Positions 26,430 through 38,905 of a stretch of 64,000 bases of DNA are shown one piece after another; position 1 is the stretch's first letter, and each line of letters begins with the position of its first letter. The stretch is from Pegea sp. RAD2-039 (taxonomy: Eukaryota > Chordata > Thaliacea > Salpida > Salpidae). Under the pieces are notes generated by a model. That model saw only the letters and a list, made by a program, of their open reading frames with translations. It had not been told where the DNA came from and made no database searches. Made by a program: the position numbers and the translations under genes. The stretch spans positions 1 to 64,000 of the forward strand of contig JAQGEQ010000123.1 of NCBI GenBank assembly GCA_034620365.1. Direction: 5' to 3'.

Positions 26430-28447
26430 GTGTTTTTTTATGAAACTATAAATATATATTTGCCATGTAAATATGTTTAACAAAAATTATGAAAATATTA
26501 TTTAACCAAATATAAAGATATTATTAAAAAATTTATAGAATTTTATTTTAATATTTTGAAATTATATTTTTCGAGAATGGCTCCCTACTAATAGGTGCAT
26601 CATAAGCTTCTAATCTAAATTAGTAAATGTAGTTTAATAAATCATCGCCCAGAAATAACATTTCATTCATCAACTTTTAATATCAACCATATCTATTGAT
26701 ATTAGTTTATCTACTTTAAAAGTTACTTTCTGTCTCTAACGCATCATCTAAACTCAGCATTTAACCCACTTTATACTTAATTCATTAAATTTGTAATTAA
26801 TTTGTGACTTAATCTACACTCTGCAGAAAAAAATACTCTTAACTTTTAATTGTATTATTAGCCTTAAATCTAAAAATAGTAAACTATTTACTCTCTTTTG
26901 ATAATAAACTTTCAATTTTTGTTTTTTTATTTTTCCTTTAGAGCTTTTACTTTATGTTAGAAGCTTTTACTTTTACAACAGCTTTTACTTAAGTAGCTTT
27001 TACTAAACTAATCTTACTACGTTTTTTAGGCTCTTTAATTAATACTCTTTATTAGGCTGTATGTCAGCTGTTATTACAATTATTATCACAATTTCTTTAT
27101 GAAATTATTAATATGTGTTTACCATATAAATTTGTTTAGCAAAAATAAATAAAATATTACTAAATAAATAAATGAAATATTATCTAATGACTGATCCCAA
27201 ATTAATCACCCTTCCATATAAATCACCCAAAGATTTAATCCCAACTTTTTAGAGTTCCAAAACTGTTCCGATATTTCAAAAACCTTCAGATTGATCCTAA
27301 CATATAAATGGCCCTAAATTAATCTCACAAAAAATCCCACTTGAACGCAACATTGAGAAGTTCTCTATTTAATCTACTCTCTAGTAAAGATTCCAAGTTG
27401 ATTACATCATTCAAGAACTACTAATTTAATGAACCATCTGATGACGGCACCTAGTTTATCCAAATATTAACCAAATCCTAAATTAACCACGCATTAATCT
27501 AAATCTGTTATTTGATCCAATAATTCAGAGCTCTCAACTTAATTAGATATCTAAAACAAACTTCAATTTAATCTATATAAGACCCTTGATTCATCCTAAT
27601 TCTCAAATTTTCAATCATCGCCACCATTATTTTGTAACAATTTTAACTGCTCTCAACTTAATCTGATGGATTATCAACTTTTAATTTAAATCCTTATAAG
27701 CCCCTCACTAGATCCCAAGATTCAACATCAATAATAACAAAAAACTCCCATAAGAACGCAACAAACAGAAGCAAGAAGAATTAATCCTAACGATTAAGAG
27801 CTCCACAACTAATCTGACATTTCAAAAATCTTCAGGTATTTTATTTCCTAACATTTAAATTGATTTAATCTGAGATATAAACGCAACGTTCAGAAGCTAA
27901 CATTTTAATCACTAATAAAAATACAAAGTTTGTTCCATCATTAGCTACTAATTTAATCCAACATATAATGATGGCTTCCAGTTGACCCCAATTTTTAATA
28001 AATTTAAAATTAATTACATCTAACAGAAATACCAAGTTTGTTCCATCATTCAACTGTTTTCAATTTATTGCAGCATCCATAAAATTTTCTACTTAATAGT
28101 GACATTAATCCGCACCCAATCAAATCAGACATCTGTTTAAGGCTTCTAATTGATCCTAAAAATTTATTTTATTAAATATATCTAAACATTGAACAGATCC
28201 TAACTTCATCCTGCATTGAAGAAACGCTTCATATTGCTCCTAACTTTTATAACCTCCAAATTTAAAGTTTTACAAAAACACCAAGTTAATCCCATCATTC
28301 ATCAACTTTTAATTTGATCCAGCATCTGATGAAGCTTGCTAATTGATGTAGACATTTAATGAATTCTTATATTTTTATATCATTTCTACAAGCATTCATA
28401 ATTATTATATAAATTTCTACATTTATCTAAAATTATAACTAAATGAA
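26430..28447. repeat. Long low-complexity repeat, most complete copy
   Basis: Two parts lie in sequence. Part 1 (26,430-27,235) recurs at 35,840-36,605. Part 2 (27,170-28,445) recurs at 33,890-35,155. In those other places the two parts occur in the opposite order. Part 2 is itself built from degenerate related phrases of the type 'ccaagttnatnccatcattca' at 27,390, 27,927, 28,031 and 28,282. No coding potential was seen. Confidence 0.7.
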
Positions 28448-28448
28448 A

Positions 28449-31400
28449 AAGTAGTTTATCTATCTATTTATCTATCTATTTATCTATCTGTTTATCTATC
28501 TGTTAATCTATCTATTTATCTACCTGTTTATCTATCTGTTTATCTATCTATTTATCTACCTATTTATCTATCTCGTAATCTATCTATTTATCTATCTGTT
28601 TATCTATCTGTTTATCTATCTGTTTATCTATCTGTTTATCTATCTGTTTATCTATCTGTTTATCTATTTGTTTATCTATCTGTTTATCTATCTGTTTATC
28701 TATCTGTTTATCTATCTGTTTATCTATCTGTTTATCTATTTGTTTATCTATCTGTTTATCTATCTGTTTATCTATCTGTTAATCTATCTATTTATCTATC
28801 TATTTATCTATCTGGTTATCTATCTGTTTATCTATCTGGTTATCTATCTGTTTATCTATCTGTTCATCTATCTGTTTATCTATCTGTTTATCTATCTGGT
28901 TATCTATCTGTTTATCTATCTGGTTATCTATCTGTTTATCTATCTGTTTATCTATCTGTTTATCTATCTGTTTACCTATCTATTTATCTATCTGGTTATC
29001 TATCTGTTTATCTATCTGTTTATCTATCTGTTTATCTATCTGGTTATCTATCTGTTTATCTATCTGTTTATCTATCTGTTTATCTATCTGTTTATCTAAC
29101 TGTTTATCTATCTGTTTATCTATCTATTTTTCTATCTGTTTATCTATCTGTTTATCTATTTGTTTATCTATCTGTTTATCTATCTGTTTATCTATCTGTT
29201 TATCTATCTGTTTATCTATATGTTTATCTATCTGTTTATCTATCTGTTTATCTATCTGATAATCTATCTGTTTATCTACCTATTTATCTATCTATTTATC
29301 TATCTGTTTATCTATCTGTTTATCTATCTATTTATCTATCTGTTTATCTATATGTTTATCTATCTGTTTATCTATCTGTTTATCTAACTGTTTATCTACC
29401 TATTTATCTATCTCGTAATCTATCTGTTTATCTATCTGTTTATCTATCTGTTTATCTATCTGTTTATCTATCTAGTTATCTATCTGTTTATCTATCTGTT
29501 TATCTATCTGTTTATCTATCTGTTTATCTATCTGTTTATCTATCTATTTTTCTATCTGTTTATCTATCTGTTTATCTATCTGTTTATCTATCTGTTTATC
29601 TATTTGTTTATCTATCTGTTTATCTATCTGTTTATCTATTTGTTTATCTATCTGTTTATCTATCTGTTTATCTATCTGTTTATCTATCTATTTATCTATC
29701 TGTTTATCTATCTGTTTATCTATCTATTTTTCTATCTGTTTATCTATCTGTTTATCTATCTGTTTATCTATCTGTTTATCTATTTATTTATCTATCTATT
29801 TATCTATCTGTTTATCTATCTGTTTATCTATCTGATTACCTATCTATTTATCTATCTGGTTATCTATCTGTTTATCTATCTGTTTATCTATCTGTTTATC
29901 TATCTGTTTATCTATCTGTTTATCTATCTGTTTATCTAACTGTTTATCTACCTATTTATCTATCTCGTAATCTATCTGTTTATCTATCTGTTTATCTATC
30001 TGTTTATCTATCTGTTTATCTATCTGTTTATCTATCTGTTTATCTATCTGGTTATCTATCTCGTAATCTATCTGTTTATCTATCTGTTTATCTATCTGTT
30101 TATCTATCTGTTTACCTATCTATTTATCTATCTGGTTATCTATCTGTTTATCTATCTGTTTATCTATCTGTTTATCTATCTGTTTATCTAACTGTTTATC
30201 TACCTATTTATCTATCTCGTAATCTATCTGTTTATCTATCTGTTTATCTATCTGTTTATCTATCTGTTTATCTATCTGTTTATCTATCTGTTTATCTATC
30301 TGTTTATCTATCTGTTTATCTATCTGTTTATCTATCTGTTTATCTATCTGTTTATCTATCTGTTTATCTATCTGGTTATCTATCTGTTTATCTATCTGTT
30401 TATCTATCTGTTTATCTATCTGGTTATCTATCTGTTTATCTATCTGTTTATCTATCTGTTTATCTATCTGTTTATCTAACTGTTTATCTACCTATTTATC
30501 TATCTCGTAATCTATCTGTTTATCTATCTGTTTATCTATCTGTTTATCTATCTGTTTATCTATCTGTTTATCTATCTGTTTATCTATCTGTTTATCTATC
30601 TGTTTCTCTATCTGTTTATCTATCTGTTTATCTATCTGGTTATCTATCTGTTTATCTATCTGTTTATCTATCTGTTTATCTATCTGTTTATCTAACTGTT
30701 TATCTACCTATTTATCTATCTCGTAATCTATCTGTTTATCTATCTGTTTATCTATCTGTTTATCTATCTGTTTATCTATCTGTTTATCTATCTGTTTATC
30801 TATCTGTTTATCTATCTGTTTCTCTATCTGTTTATCTATCTGTTTATCTATCTGTTTATCTATCTGTTTATCTATCTGGTTATCTATCTGTTTATCTATC
30901 TGTTTATCTATCTGTTTATCTATCTGTTTATCTATCTGTTTATCTATCTGTTTATCTATCTGGTTATCTATCTGTTTATCTATCTGTTTATCTATCTGTT
31001 TATCTATCGGTTTATCTATCTGGTTATCTATCTGTTTATCTATCTGTTTATCTATCTGTTTATCTATCTGTTTATCTAACTGTTTATCTACCTATTTATC
31101 TATCTCGTAATCTATCTGTTTATCTATCTGTTTATCTATCTGTTTATCTATCTGTTTATCTATCTGTTTATCTATCTGTTTATCTATCTGTTTATCTATC
31201 TGGTTATCTATCTGTTTATCTATCTGTTTATCTATCTGTTTATCTATCTGTTTATCTATCTGGTTATCTATCTGTTTATCTATCTGGTTATCTATCTGTT
31301 TATCTATCTGTTTATCTATCTATTTTTCTATCTGTTTATCTATCTGTTTATCTATCTGTTTATCTATCTGTTTATCTATTTGTTTATCTATCTGTTTATC

Positions 31401-32340
31401 TATCTGTTTATCTATCTGTTTATCTATCTGTTTACCTATCTAATTATCTATCTGTTATCTATCTGTTTATCTATCTGTTTATCTATCTGTTTATCTATCT
31501 GGTTATCTATCTGTTTATCTATCTGTTTATCTATCTGTTTATCTTTCTGTTTATCTATCTGTTTATCTATCTGTTTATCTATCTGTTTATCTATCTGGTT
31601 ATCTATCTGTTTATCTATCTGTTTATCTATCTGTTTATCTATCTGTTTATCTATCTGTTTATCTATCTATTTATCTATCTGTTTATCTATCTGTTTATCT
31701 ATCTGGTTATCTATCTGTTTATCTATCTATTTTTCTATCTGTTTATCTATCTGTTTATCTATCTGTTTATCTATCTGTTTATCTATCTGTTTATCTATTT
31801 GTTTATCTATCTGTTTATCTATCTGTTTATCTATCTGTTTATCTATCTGTTTACCTATCTAATTATCTATCTGTTATCTATCTGTTTATCTATCTATTTA
31901 TCTATCTATTTATCTATCTGTTTATCTATCTGTTTATCTATCTGTTTATCTATCTGTTTATCTATCTGGTTATCTATCTGTTTATCTATCTATTTATCTA
32001 CCTGTTTATCTATCTGTTTATCTATCTGTTTATCTATCTGTTTATCTATCTATTTATCTATCTATTTATCCATCTGTTTATCTATCTATTTATCTATCTG
32101 TTTATCTATCTATTCATCTGTGTATTTATCATTTAATCTATTTATATTATCACCTATTTATTGATTTATCTGTATATCTATCTATTTACTTATCTATGTG
32201 TCATTTTGGTTATCTATCTATCTATCTATTTATCTAAATATTTATCTATCTGTCTATCTTTTTATCTATCTATCAATCTATCGATATATCTATTTATCTA
32301 TTTATATATCTATTTATCTTTCTTGTTGTATATTTATGTA
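28449..32340 (+). repeat. 12-bp satellite array 1, consensus GTTTATCTATCT
   Basis: Roughly 320 tandem units of a 12-mer built from TATC tetranucleotides. Variants include ATTTATCTATCT, GGTTATCTATCT, CGTAATCTATCT and GTTTATCTAACT. A compound marker (CTAACTGTTTATCTACC followed by TCTCGTAATC) recurs at 29,384, 29,936, 30,188, 30,476, 30,692 and 31,076. All spacings are exact multiples of 12. Single-base losses near 31,453 and 31,871 shift the phase. Because 12 bp is four codons, the array reads as long LFIY or CLSI open frames, which are not genes. The right end (32,100-32,340) decays into degenerate units. Confidence 0.95.
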
Positions 32341-32429
32341 TTTATTTCTTTATTAATTTTTATTTTAAGAAAGTCCTCAAAGCATATAACAGTGAATAAT
32401 CTCATAGAATTATAATAATATTAAAAGGA

Positions 32430-32700
32430 TGAAATATTTGTAGTTTAGAAATGGTAGTGTTGGCAATATTATAACGGTTCAACTTCTTTTTGAACAACAG
32501 GAGTGATTCTAACATGACAATGTCTTATGGCAGCTGGTTCCAAGTACTAATTGTGCGGTATGAGAAAAAAAATTGCTCTGATTGACCTACCAGGTGATAT
32601 GGGCTTATTAAGATGTAATGTGTTGTCCGAGCTGATATAATTAGAGGAAACGTCTAATGGAAAAGAAATCATCAAACTGATTACAGGTGAGATGAAACCA
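32430..32700 (-). pseudogene. Antisense relic of LINE 3' coding end
   Basis: Read on the minus strand, this resembles the last ~90 codons of the LINE at 18,375-19,953. Matching landmarks are CATCTTAATAAGCCCA, CTCATACCGCACAAT, TTGTTCAAAAA and the final CCATTTCTAAACT. It has frameshifts and stops and lacks the hairpin and tail. It lies between the 12-bp satellite and the A/T repeat. Confidence 0.75.
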
Positions 32701-32879
32701 TGTAAGGCATTTAATACATTATATTGCCAAATCTTCACCAGAGCAAATTTTATGCAGGATTGGTAATTGCAAGCTTGTTTCGAAGAAGTTGGTTTAGCAG
32801 AAATTTTTCTTTATATTTGAACATAAGGTCTTGCAATTTTTATTTGGATCCACTATAGTTTGTCACCATCCAAAATATA

Positions 32880-33366
32880 TAATATATATATAATCAAAAT
32901 ATTAAAATATAATATTATATTAATAATATATTTAGTAATAAAAATAATTATATATATAATAATAAATATAATAATAAATATAATAATTAATTTAGGAATA
33001 AATTTAATAATAAATATGATAATAAATATAATAATAAATATAATAATAAATATAATGTTAAATATAATAATAAAAATAATAATAAATATAATAATAAATA
33101 AAATAATTAATTTAGGAATAAATTTAATAATACATATGATAATGAATATAATAATAAATATAATAATAAATATAATAATTAATTTAAGAATAAATTTAAT
33201 AATAAATATTATACTAAATATATTAATAAATATAATAATAAATATAATATTAAATATAATAATAAATATAATAATAAATATAATAATAAATATAATAATA
33301 AATATATTATTAAATATAATAATAAATGTAGTAATAAGTATAATTTTAAATAGAATAATAAATGTA
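32880..33366 (+). repeat. A/T-only 12-bp repeat, consensus AATAATAAATAT
   Basis: Tandem units contain almost only A and T. A longer phrase, ATAATTAATTTAGGAATAAA, recurs at about 32,981 and 33,101 (120 bp, ten units apart), and a variant lies near 33,175. The INII-type open frame through it is an artefact of the period. Confidence 0.85.
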
Positions 33367-33689
33367 TAACTAACTTATAGATACTTATTAAAATAAAAAT
33401 TTATATATATTATAAAATAAAATTTATGATTTGAAATTTTTTATGGAAATAAAGTTATATTTTATATCAATTAGTTTTTATATAAATTGTTTATCTAGCT
33501 TTTTTCATTTAAATATTCACTTATTTTCTATTAAGTTATAAAAATACCTCTTAAAGAATCTTTATTAACCAAAATTCAAATAAACAAAAATCTTTTTGAA
33601 TTTTTTAATTCTATGAATTTTGATTCATTCATTAATACTTTATTCTAATAATGTAATTTTATTTTATAGATTGAAGTAGTAAATAATTG

Positions 33690-35155
33690 TTGGACTCAAT
33701 CAATATCTATTTATATTCAACAAATGAATCAAAAAGTTTTCAGTTACATGGTTAGTTCATTTTTCTTTATTTTAATGACATCTAAAGTAGTCTAGGAGGT
33801 GTTTTGTTTATGAAATTATAAATATGCGTTTACCATGTAAACCAGTTTAACAAAAATTATGAAAATTGGATCTAATCACTAAAAAATAAATGAAATATTA
33901 TCTAATGACTGATCCCAAATTAATCACCCTTCCATATAAATCACCCAAAGATTTAATCCCAACTTTTAAGAGTTCCAAAACTGTTCCGACATCTCAAAAA
34001 CCTTCAGATTGATCCTAACATATAAATGGCCCTAAATTAATCTCACAAAAAATCCCACTTGAACGCAACATTGAGAAGCTCTCTATTTAATCTACTCTCC
34101 AGTAAAGATTCCAAGTTGATTACATCATTCAAGAGCTACTAATTTAATGAACCATCTGATGACGGCACCAAATTTATCCAAATATTAACCAAATCCTAAA
34201 TTAACCACGCATTAATCTAAATCTGTTATTTGATCCAATAATTCAGAGCTCTCAACTTAATTAGATATCAAAAACAAACTTCAATTTAATCTATATAAGA
34301 CCCTTGATTCATCCTAATTCTCAAATTTTCAATCATCGCCACGATTATTTTATAACAATTTTAACTGCTCTCAACTTAATCTGATGGATTATCAACTTTC
34401 AATTTAAATCCTTATAAGCCCCTCACTAGATCCCAAGATTTAACGTCAATAATAACAAAAAACTCCCATAAGAACGCAACAAACAGAAGCAAGAAGAGTT
34501 AATCCTAACGATTAAGAGCTTTATTTATTTCCTAACATTTATATGGCAACTTTATTGATTTCCCAACTATTTAGATTAATTTAATCTTAGATATAAACGA
34601 TACATTCAGAAGCTAACATTTTAATCACTAATAAAAATACAAAGTTAGTTCTATCATTAGCTACTAATTTAATCCAACATATAATGATGGCTTCCAGTTG
34701 ACCCCAATTTTTAATAAATTTCAACTTAATTACATCTAACAAAAATACCAAGTTTGTTCCATCATTCAACTGTTTTCAATTTATTGCAGCATCCATAAAA
34801 TTTTCTACTTAATAGTGACATTAATCCGCACCCAATCAAATCAGACATCTGTTTAAGGCTTCTAATTGATCCTAAAATTTTGTTTTATTAAATATATCTA
34901 AACATTGAACAGATCTTAACTTCATCTTGCATTGAAGAAACGCTTCATATTACTCCTAACTTTTATAACCTCCAAATTTAAAGTGATACAAAAACACCAA
35001 GTTAATCCCATCATTCATCAACTTTTAATTTGATCCAGCATCTGATGAAGCTTCCTAATTGATGTAGACATTTAATGAATTCTTATATTTTTATATCATT
35101 TCTACAAGCATTCATAATTATTATATAAATTTCTGTAAACATAAATATAAATAAA
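33690..35155. repeat. Second copy of the long low-complexity repeat (part 2 only)
   Basis: Positions 33,690-33,880 match 35,700-35,870. Positions 33,890-35,155 match 27,170-28,445 at high identity. There is an indel-rich difference near 34,520-34,590, where 27,790-27,880 differs. Part 1 is missing, as if deleted between short A+T-rich sequences. Confidence 0.7.
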
Positions 35156-35689
35156 TGAAAAAGTAGATTTATGTTTTTAAAATTGATTAATATGATTTTA
35201 AAAAGTTTTAATTTCATTAATTAAATTATATCATTTTATTTAATTAATATATTTTATAATATTAATAGTTTTAAAAGATTTATATATTTTATATGTTTAT
35301 GTTTTGGTTTTTTATAAAAGTTTTTATGGAATTCTTCTCTTTTGAATAAAAATAAAATTTATTTATTACTTTCAAATATTTTTATTCATCAAATTTTTAT
35401 AATCTGACTTTTATCATAAATTTTATTAATCAACTACTTTTTCTATATACTTATATATATATATTTACACATATTTATATATTATTATGATTATTTTTAT
35501 ATATTGTTTAATTGAATTTTGCTTATTTTTTTTTTTTTTTTTTTTGCTTTTTTTTAAATAAATACATTTTTATAAATTTTATCAATTAATATTATAATGG
35601 TGAAATAATTCTATTATTAATATTATGAGTTTTTTAATTGAATGAATTAAGATCTATTCATTTATTTATCTGATTTTATTTTATAGATT
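35156..35689. other. A+T-rich spacer
   Basis: The spacer includes a long T run at about 35,527-35,545 and TATATA stretches near 35,450. Nothing else was recognised. Confidence 0.4.
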
Positions 35690-36605
35690 GAAGTAGTAAA
35701 TAATTGTTGGACTCAATGAACAACTATATAAATTCATCAAATGAATCAAAAAGTTTTCAGTTACATGGTTAGTTCATTTTTTTTTATTTTAATGACGTCT
35801 AAAGTAGTCTAGGAGATGTTTTGTTTATGAAATTATAAATATGCGTTTACCATGTAAATTATTTAAAAAAAATTATGAAGATATTATTTAACCAAATATA
35901 AAGGTATTATTAAAAAATTTATAGAATTTTATTTTAATATTTTGAAATTATATTTTCCGAGAATGGCTCCCTACTAATAGGTGCATCATAAGCTTCTAAT
36001 CTAAATTAGTAAATGTAGTTTAATAAATCATCGCCCAGAAATAACATTTCATTCATCAACTTTTAATATCAACCATATCTATTGATATTAGTTTATCTAC
36101 TTTAAAAGTTACTTTCTGTCTCTAAAGCATCATCTAAACTCAGCATTTAACCCACTTTATACTTAATTCATTAAGTTTGTAATTAATTTGTAACTTAATC
36201 TACACTCTGCAGAAAAAAAATACTCTTAACTTTTAATTGTATTATTAGCCTTAAATCTAAAAATACTAAACTATTTACTCTCTTTTGATAATAAACTTTC
36301 AATTTTTGTTTTTTTATTTTTCCTTTAGAGCTTTTACTTTATGTTAGAAGCTTTTACTTTTACAACAGCTTTTACTTAAGTAGCTTTTACTAAACTAATC
36401 TTACTACGTTTTTTAGGCTCTTTAATTAATACTCTTTATTAGGCTGTATGTCAGCTGTTATTATAATTATTATCACCATTTCTTTATGAAATTATTAATA
36501 TGTGTTTACCATATAAATTTGTTTAACAAAAATAAATAAAATATTATGAAATAAATAAATGAAATATTATCTAATGACTGATCCCAAATTAATCACCCTT
36601 CCATA
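35690..36605. repeat. Third copy of the long low-complexity repeat (part 1 only)
   Basis: Positions 35,690-35,840 match 33,670-33,830. Positions 35,840-36,605 match 26,430-27,235. The copy breaks off at 36,605 after TTCCATATA and then repeats a piece of its own interior (36,606-36,730 resembles 36,275-36,385). Confidence 0.7.
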
Positions 36606-36719
36606 TATTACTCTCTTTTGGTAATAAACTTTCAATTTGTGTTTTTTTGTTTTTCCTTTAGAGCTTTTACTTTTACAACAGCTTTTACTTTAGTAGCTTT
36701 TACTTTACTTTAGTAGCTT

Positions 36720-36768
36720 TTACCTTAGTAGTAGTAGTAGTAGAAGTAGTAGTAGTAGTACATTTGAG
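36720..36768 (+). repeat. (AGT)n microsatellite
   Basis: A run of TAG/AGT triplets with one AGA interruption, at the end of the partial internal duplication. Confidence 0.9.
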
Positions 36769-38570
36769 TTTCATCAGCACGTCAGTTAATTTGGTTTAGT
36801 GCCTTGAGATGAATTTTCAATATTTAAAGATTTCTCTTAACTCTAATTATTGCGATAAAATATCAAAAACTTCACGTGAAAAAATGAAAAACATTTTCTT
36901 CTATTAATGTTATTTACTTTATTGTTAAATACAATAATTATTTTTATTTTTCTCTTTTATTTTTATTTGGTTCCAATTTAATATTTGCTGAGAAATAATT
37001 AGTTATAATTATCAAAAATTTAAATTATTATTATTCAATATACTTTTTATCTTATTATTAAATAATTATTTTTAAGTTTTTTGAGTTTTTATAAAAAAGC
37101 GTTTTTATTTGAAACTTATAAATGAGCTTAATTAAGCGCTTTATTAAAGGTTTAGTTGAATTTAAATTCTTTACATTTTTTTTAACAGAAAAATTTTTTA
37201 TTAATTTAAATTGATAAAATAAATTTTAAAATATTTAAAAAAGTTTTTTTTATTTATAAACAAATTATTTTTAATAATTCTAAATTCATACTAATTTTCT
37301 AAATTGAGTTTAGAAATAATTTTTTAAATTTAAAAGATTTATTTTTTTTTGTTGGAAGACTTTAATGAAAAATTTTTCAAAGAATTTTGAAAGAAGCGAA
37401 AATTAAATTCTTCAAAAATCTCAAACTTTTTTTACTTCAACTTGACTTGTTTTCTTTTTATAAGAAATACTTTTTCTTAGGAAATAAAAAATACAAATTT
37501 GATATGATTTTTATATCTAATGTTTGAAAGTTAAACTTAACTAATTAATTAATAATAATTATAAAATCAATACCAATAATATATCAATTTGTTCCCAATT
37601 ATGATTATATTTATTGTTTATCTGCTTAGTTATCTTAAGTTCTTTGTTCGAATTAGTTGAAACAGCGCCGCTTAGCGGTAGAAATTTTAGGATTAAAAAA
37701 CATATTTTAATATATTATAATTTTTCTTCTAGATTTAATAATTAATTTTTTTAATTTCACAACTAAAGAAAATATGCTTAAAATTAGTATTTAAAACAAT
37801 AATAGAAAACTTGATGAAATTTAAAGGTAGTTTTTATGAGCGATAAAATTTGCTGATAAAATTGCTGTTGCTGTAATAAACTTATAGCTTTTGATATAGC
37901 TTTTGATATCATATCAATTTGTTTGTGATATTAACATTATTTTCCTTTTTATAACTTTATTATTTTTAGTCGAGTTTTATTTTGTCGTTTTTATTACAAT
38001 TGAATTAATTCTCAATAAAATTGTAAGATTTTTGCACTATCTGATAAATTTTCTGAATTTTAAACTACTTAGTCTTAATTACATACTTAAATGTAACTTG
38101 CTCTTCTAACTAATTATTAACTAATTAATTGTTTTCAATCTAATCATTAATCGATCTTTTAAAGCACTGATTCTTGGTTACAAGTCTTGGATTGTACGAA
38201 ATTGCTAAAAATGAGAAACCTGAGAATATGAAATAGTCGGAAGCAAACTTTTCAGATGAAAAGGATGGAGACACATGAGTGAAGATTTCTTCTCAACGTG
38301 AATATTTCGAAGCCAAAGTCTTTTGCTAAAATGCCGGTTAGTTGATGTTGTAAGAGTCTTAATGTCATCTCTAAGTGTTTGATTGACTTTGTAATAAATT
38401 AAAGACTAAATTACAAACACATCTCTTTTTTAAATTTTCTGAGTCATTTGTTTGTGAATCTTTAAAAAAAAATCTTTAAAACTTATCTTAATCAAACAAA
38501 CTTTTTCATATTTTGACATTCTTTTATCTTTTAATCTTTCAATCTCAAGATGACTGACTTAAATAAATCT
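36769..38570. other. A+T-rich DNA without a recognised gene
   Basis: No exon with consistent splice sites was found. A CTCF-like motif lies at 37,664-37,679. The stretch 38,160-38,400 is somewhat richer in G+C and could hold an undetected exon or UTR, but all plus frames are broken. Confidence 0.35.
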
Positions 38571-38795
38571 TTACCGCCAATACCAAGTCAATAATAACTT
38601 GTCTTACAAACAAATCTTGTGTTTGGTGGTTGAAGTTACTGAAGACTCACTTGCTTCTAGCACCTTGACTTGTAAAAACTACTCGACCAACAACACCAAG
38701 TCAATAATAGCTTGTCTAACAAACATCTTGTGTTCAGTGGTTAAAGGGGCTGAAGACTGATTTGCTTCTAGCACCTTGACTTGTAAAAACTCATC
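38571..38795 (+). repeat. Two tandem units of a ~112-bp dispersed repeat
   Basis: Units at about 38,571-38,680 and 38,684-38,795 share ACCAAGTCAATAATA, CTTGTCT, GCTTCTAGCACCTTGACTTG and TAAAAACT. Two units in the opposite orientation occur in an intron at 49,027-49,250, and a partial unit lies near 23,680. Confidence 0.8.
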
Positions 38796-38829
38796 GACTT
38801 TCAGTTTCTTTCTAATTATTTGTAGTTAT

Positions 38830-38905
38830 TATTATTATTAGTCAAAAGTATTTAAATCAAAACTCAATATTTTGATATGTTTTGACGATAGTTTGATGTC
38901 TTAAA
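38830..38905 (+). repeat. Satellite-flanking repeat (copy at 43,240-43,312)
   Basis: The ~70-bp phrase around TCAATATTTTGATATGTT and GACGATAGTTTGATGT directly precedes the second satellite array. It recurs at 43,240-43,312 with no array next to it. Confidence 0.75.

Noticed and set aside
28449-32340. CRISPR-like array
   Set aside because: No repeat-spacer structure; uniform 12-bp satellite in a eukaryotic context.
28668-32415. Long open frames reading LFIY/CLSI repeats (143, 75, 111, 160, 121 and 84 codons)
   Set aside because: They follow directly from a 12-bp (four-codon) tandem repeat without in-frame stops and lack gene signals.
32860-33369. 169-codon open frame rich in Ile and Asn
   Set aside because: It is the translation of an A/T-only 12-bp repeat.
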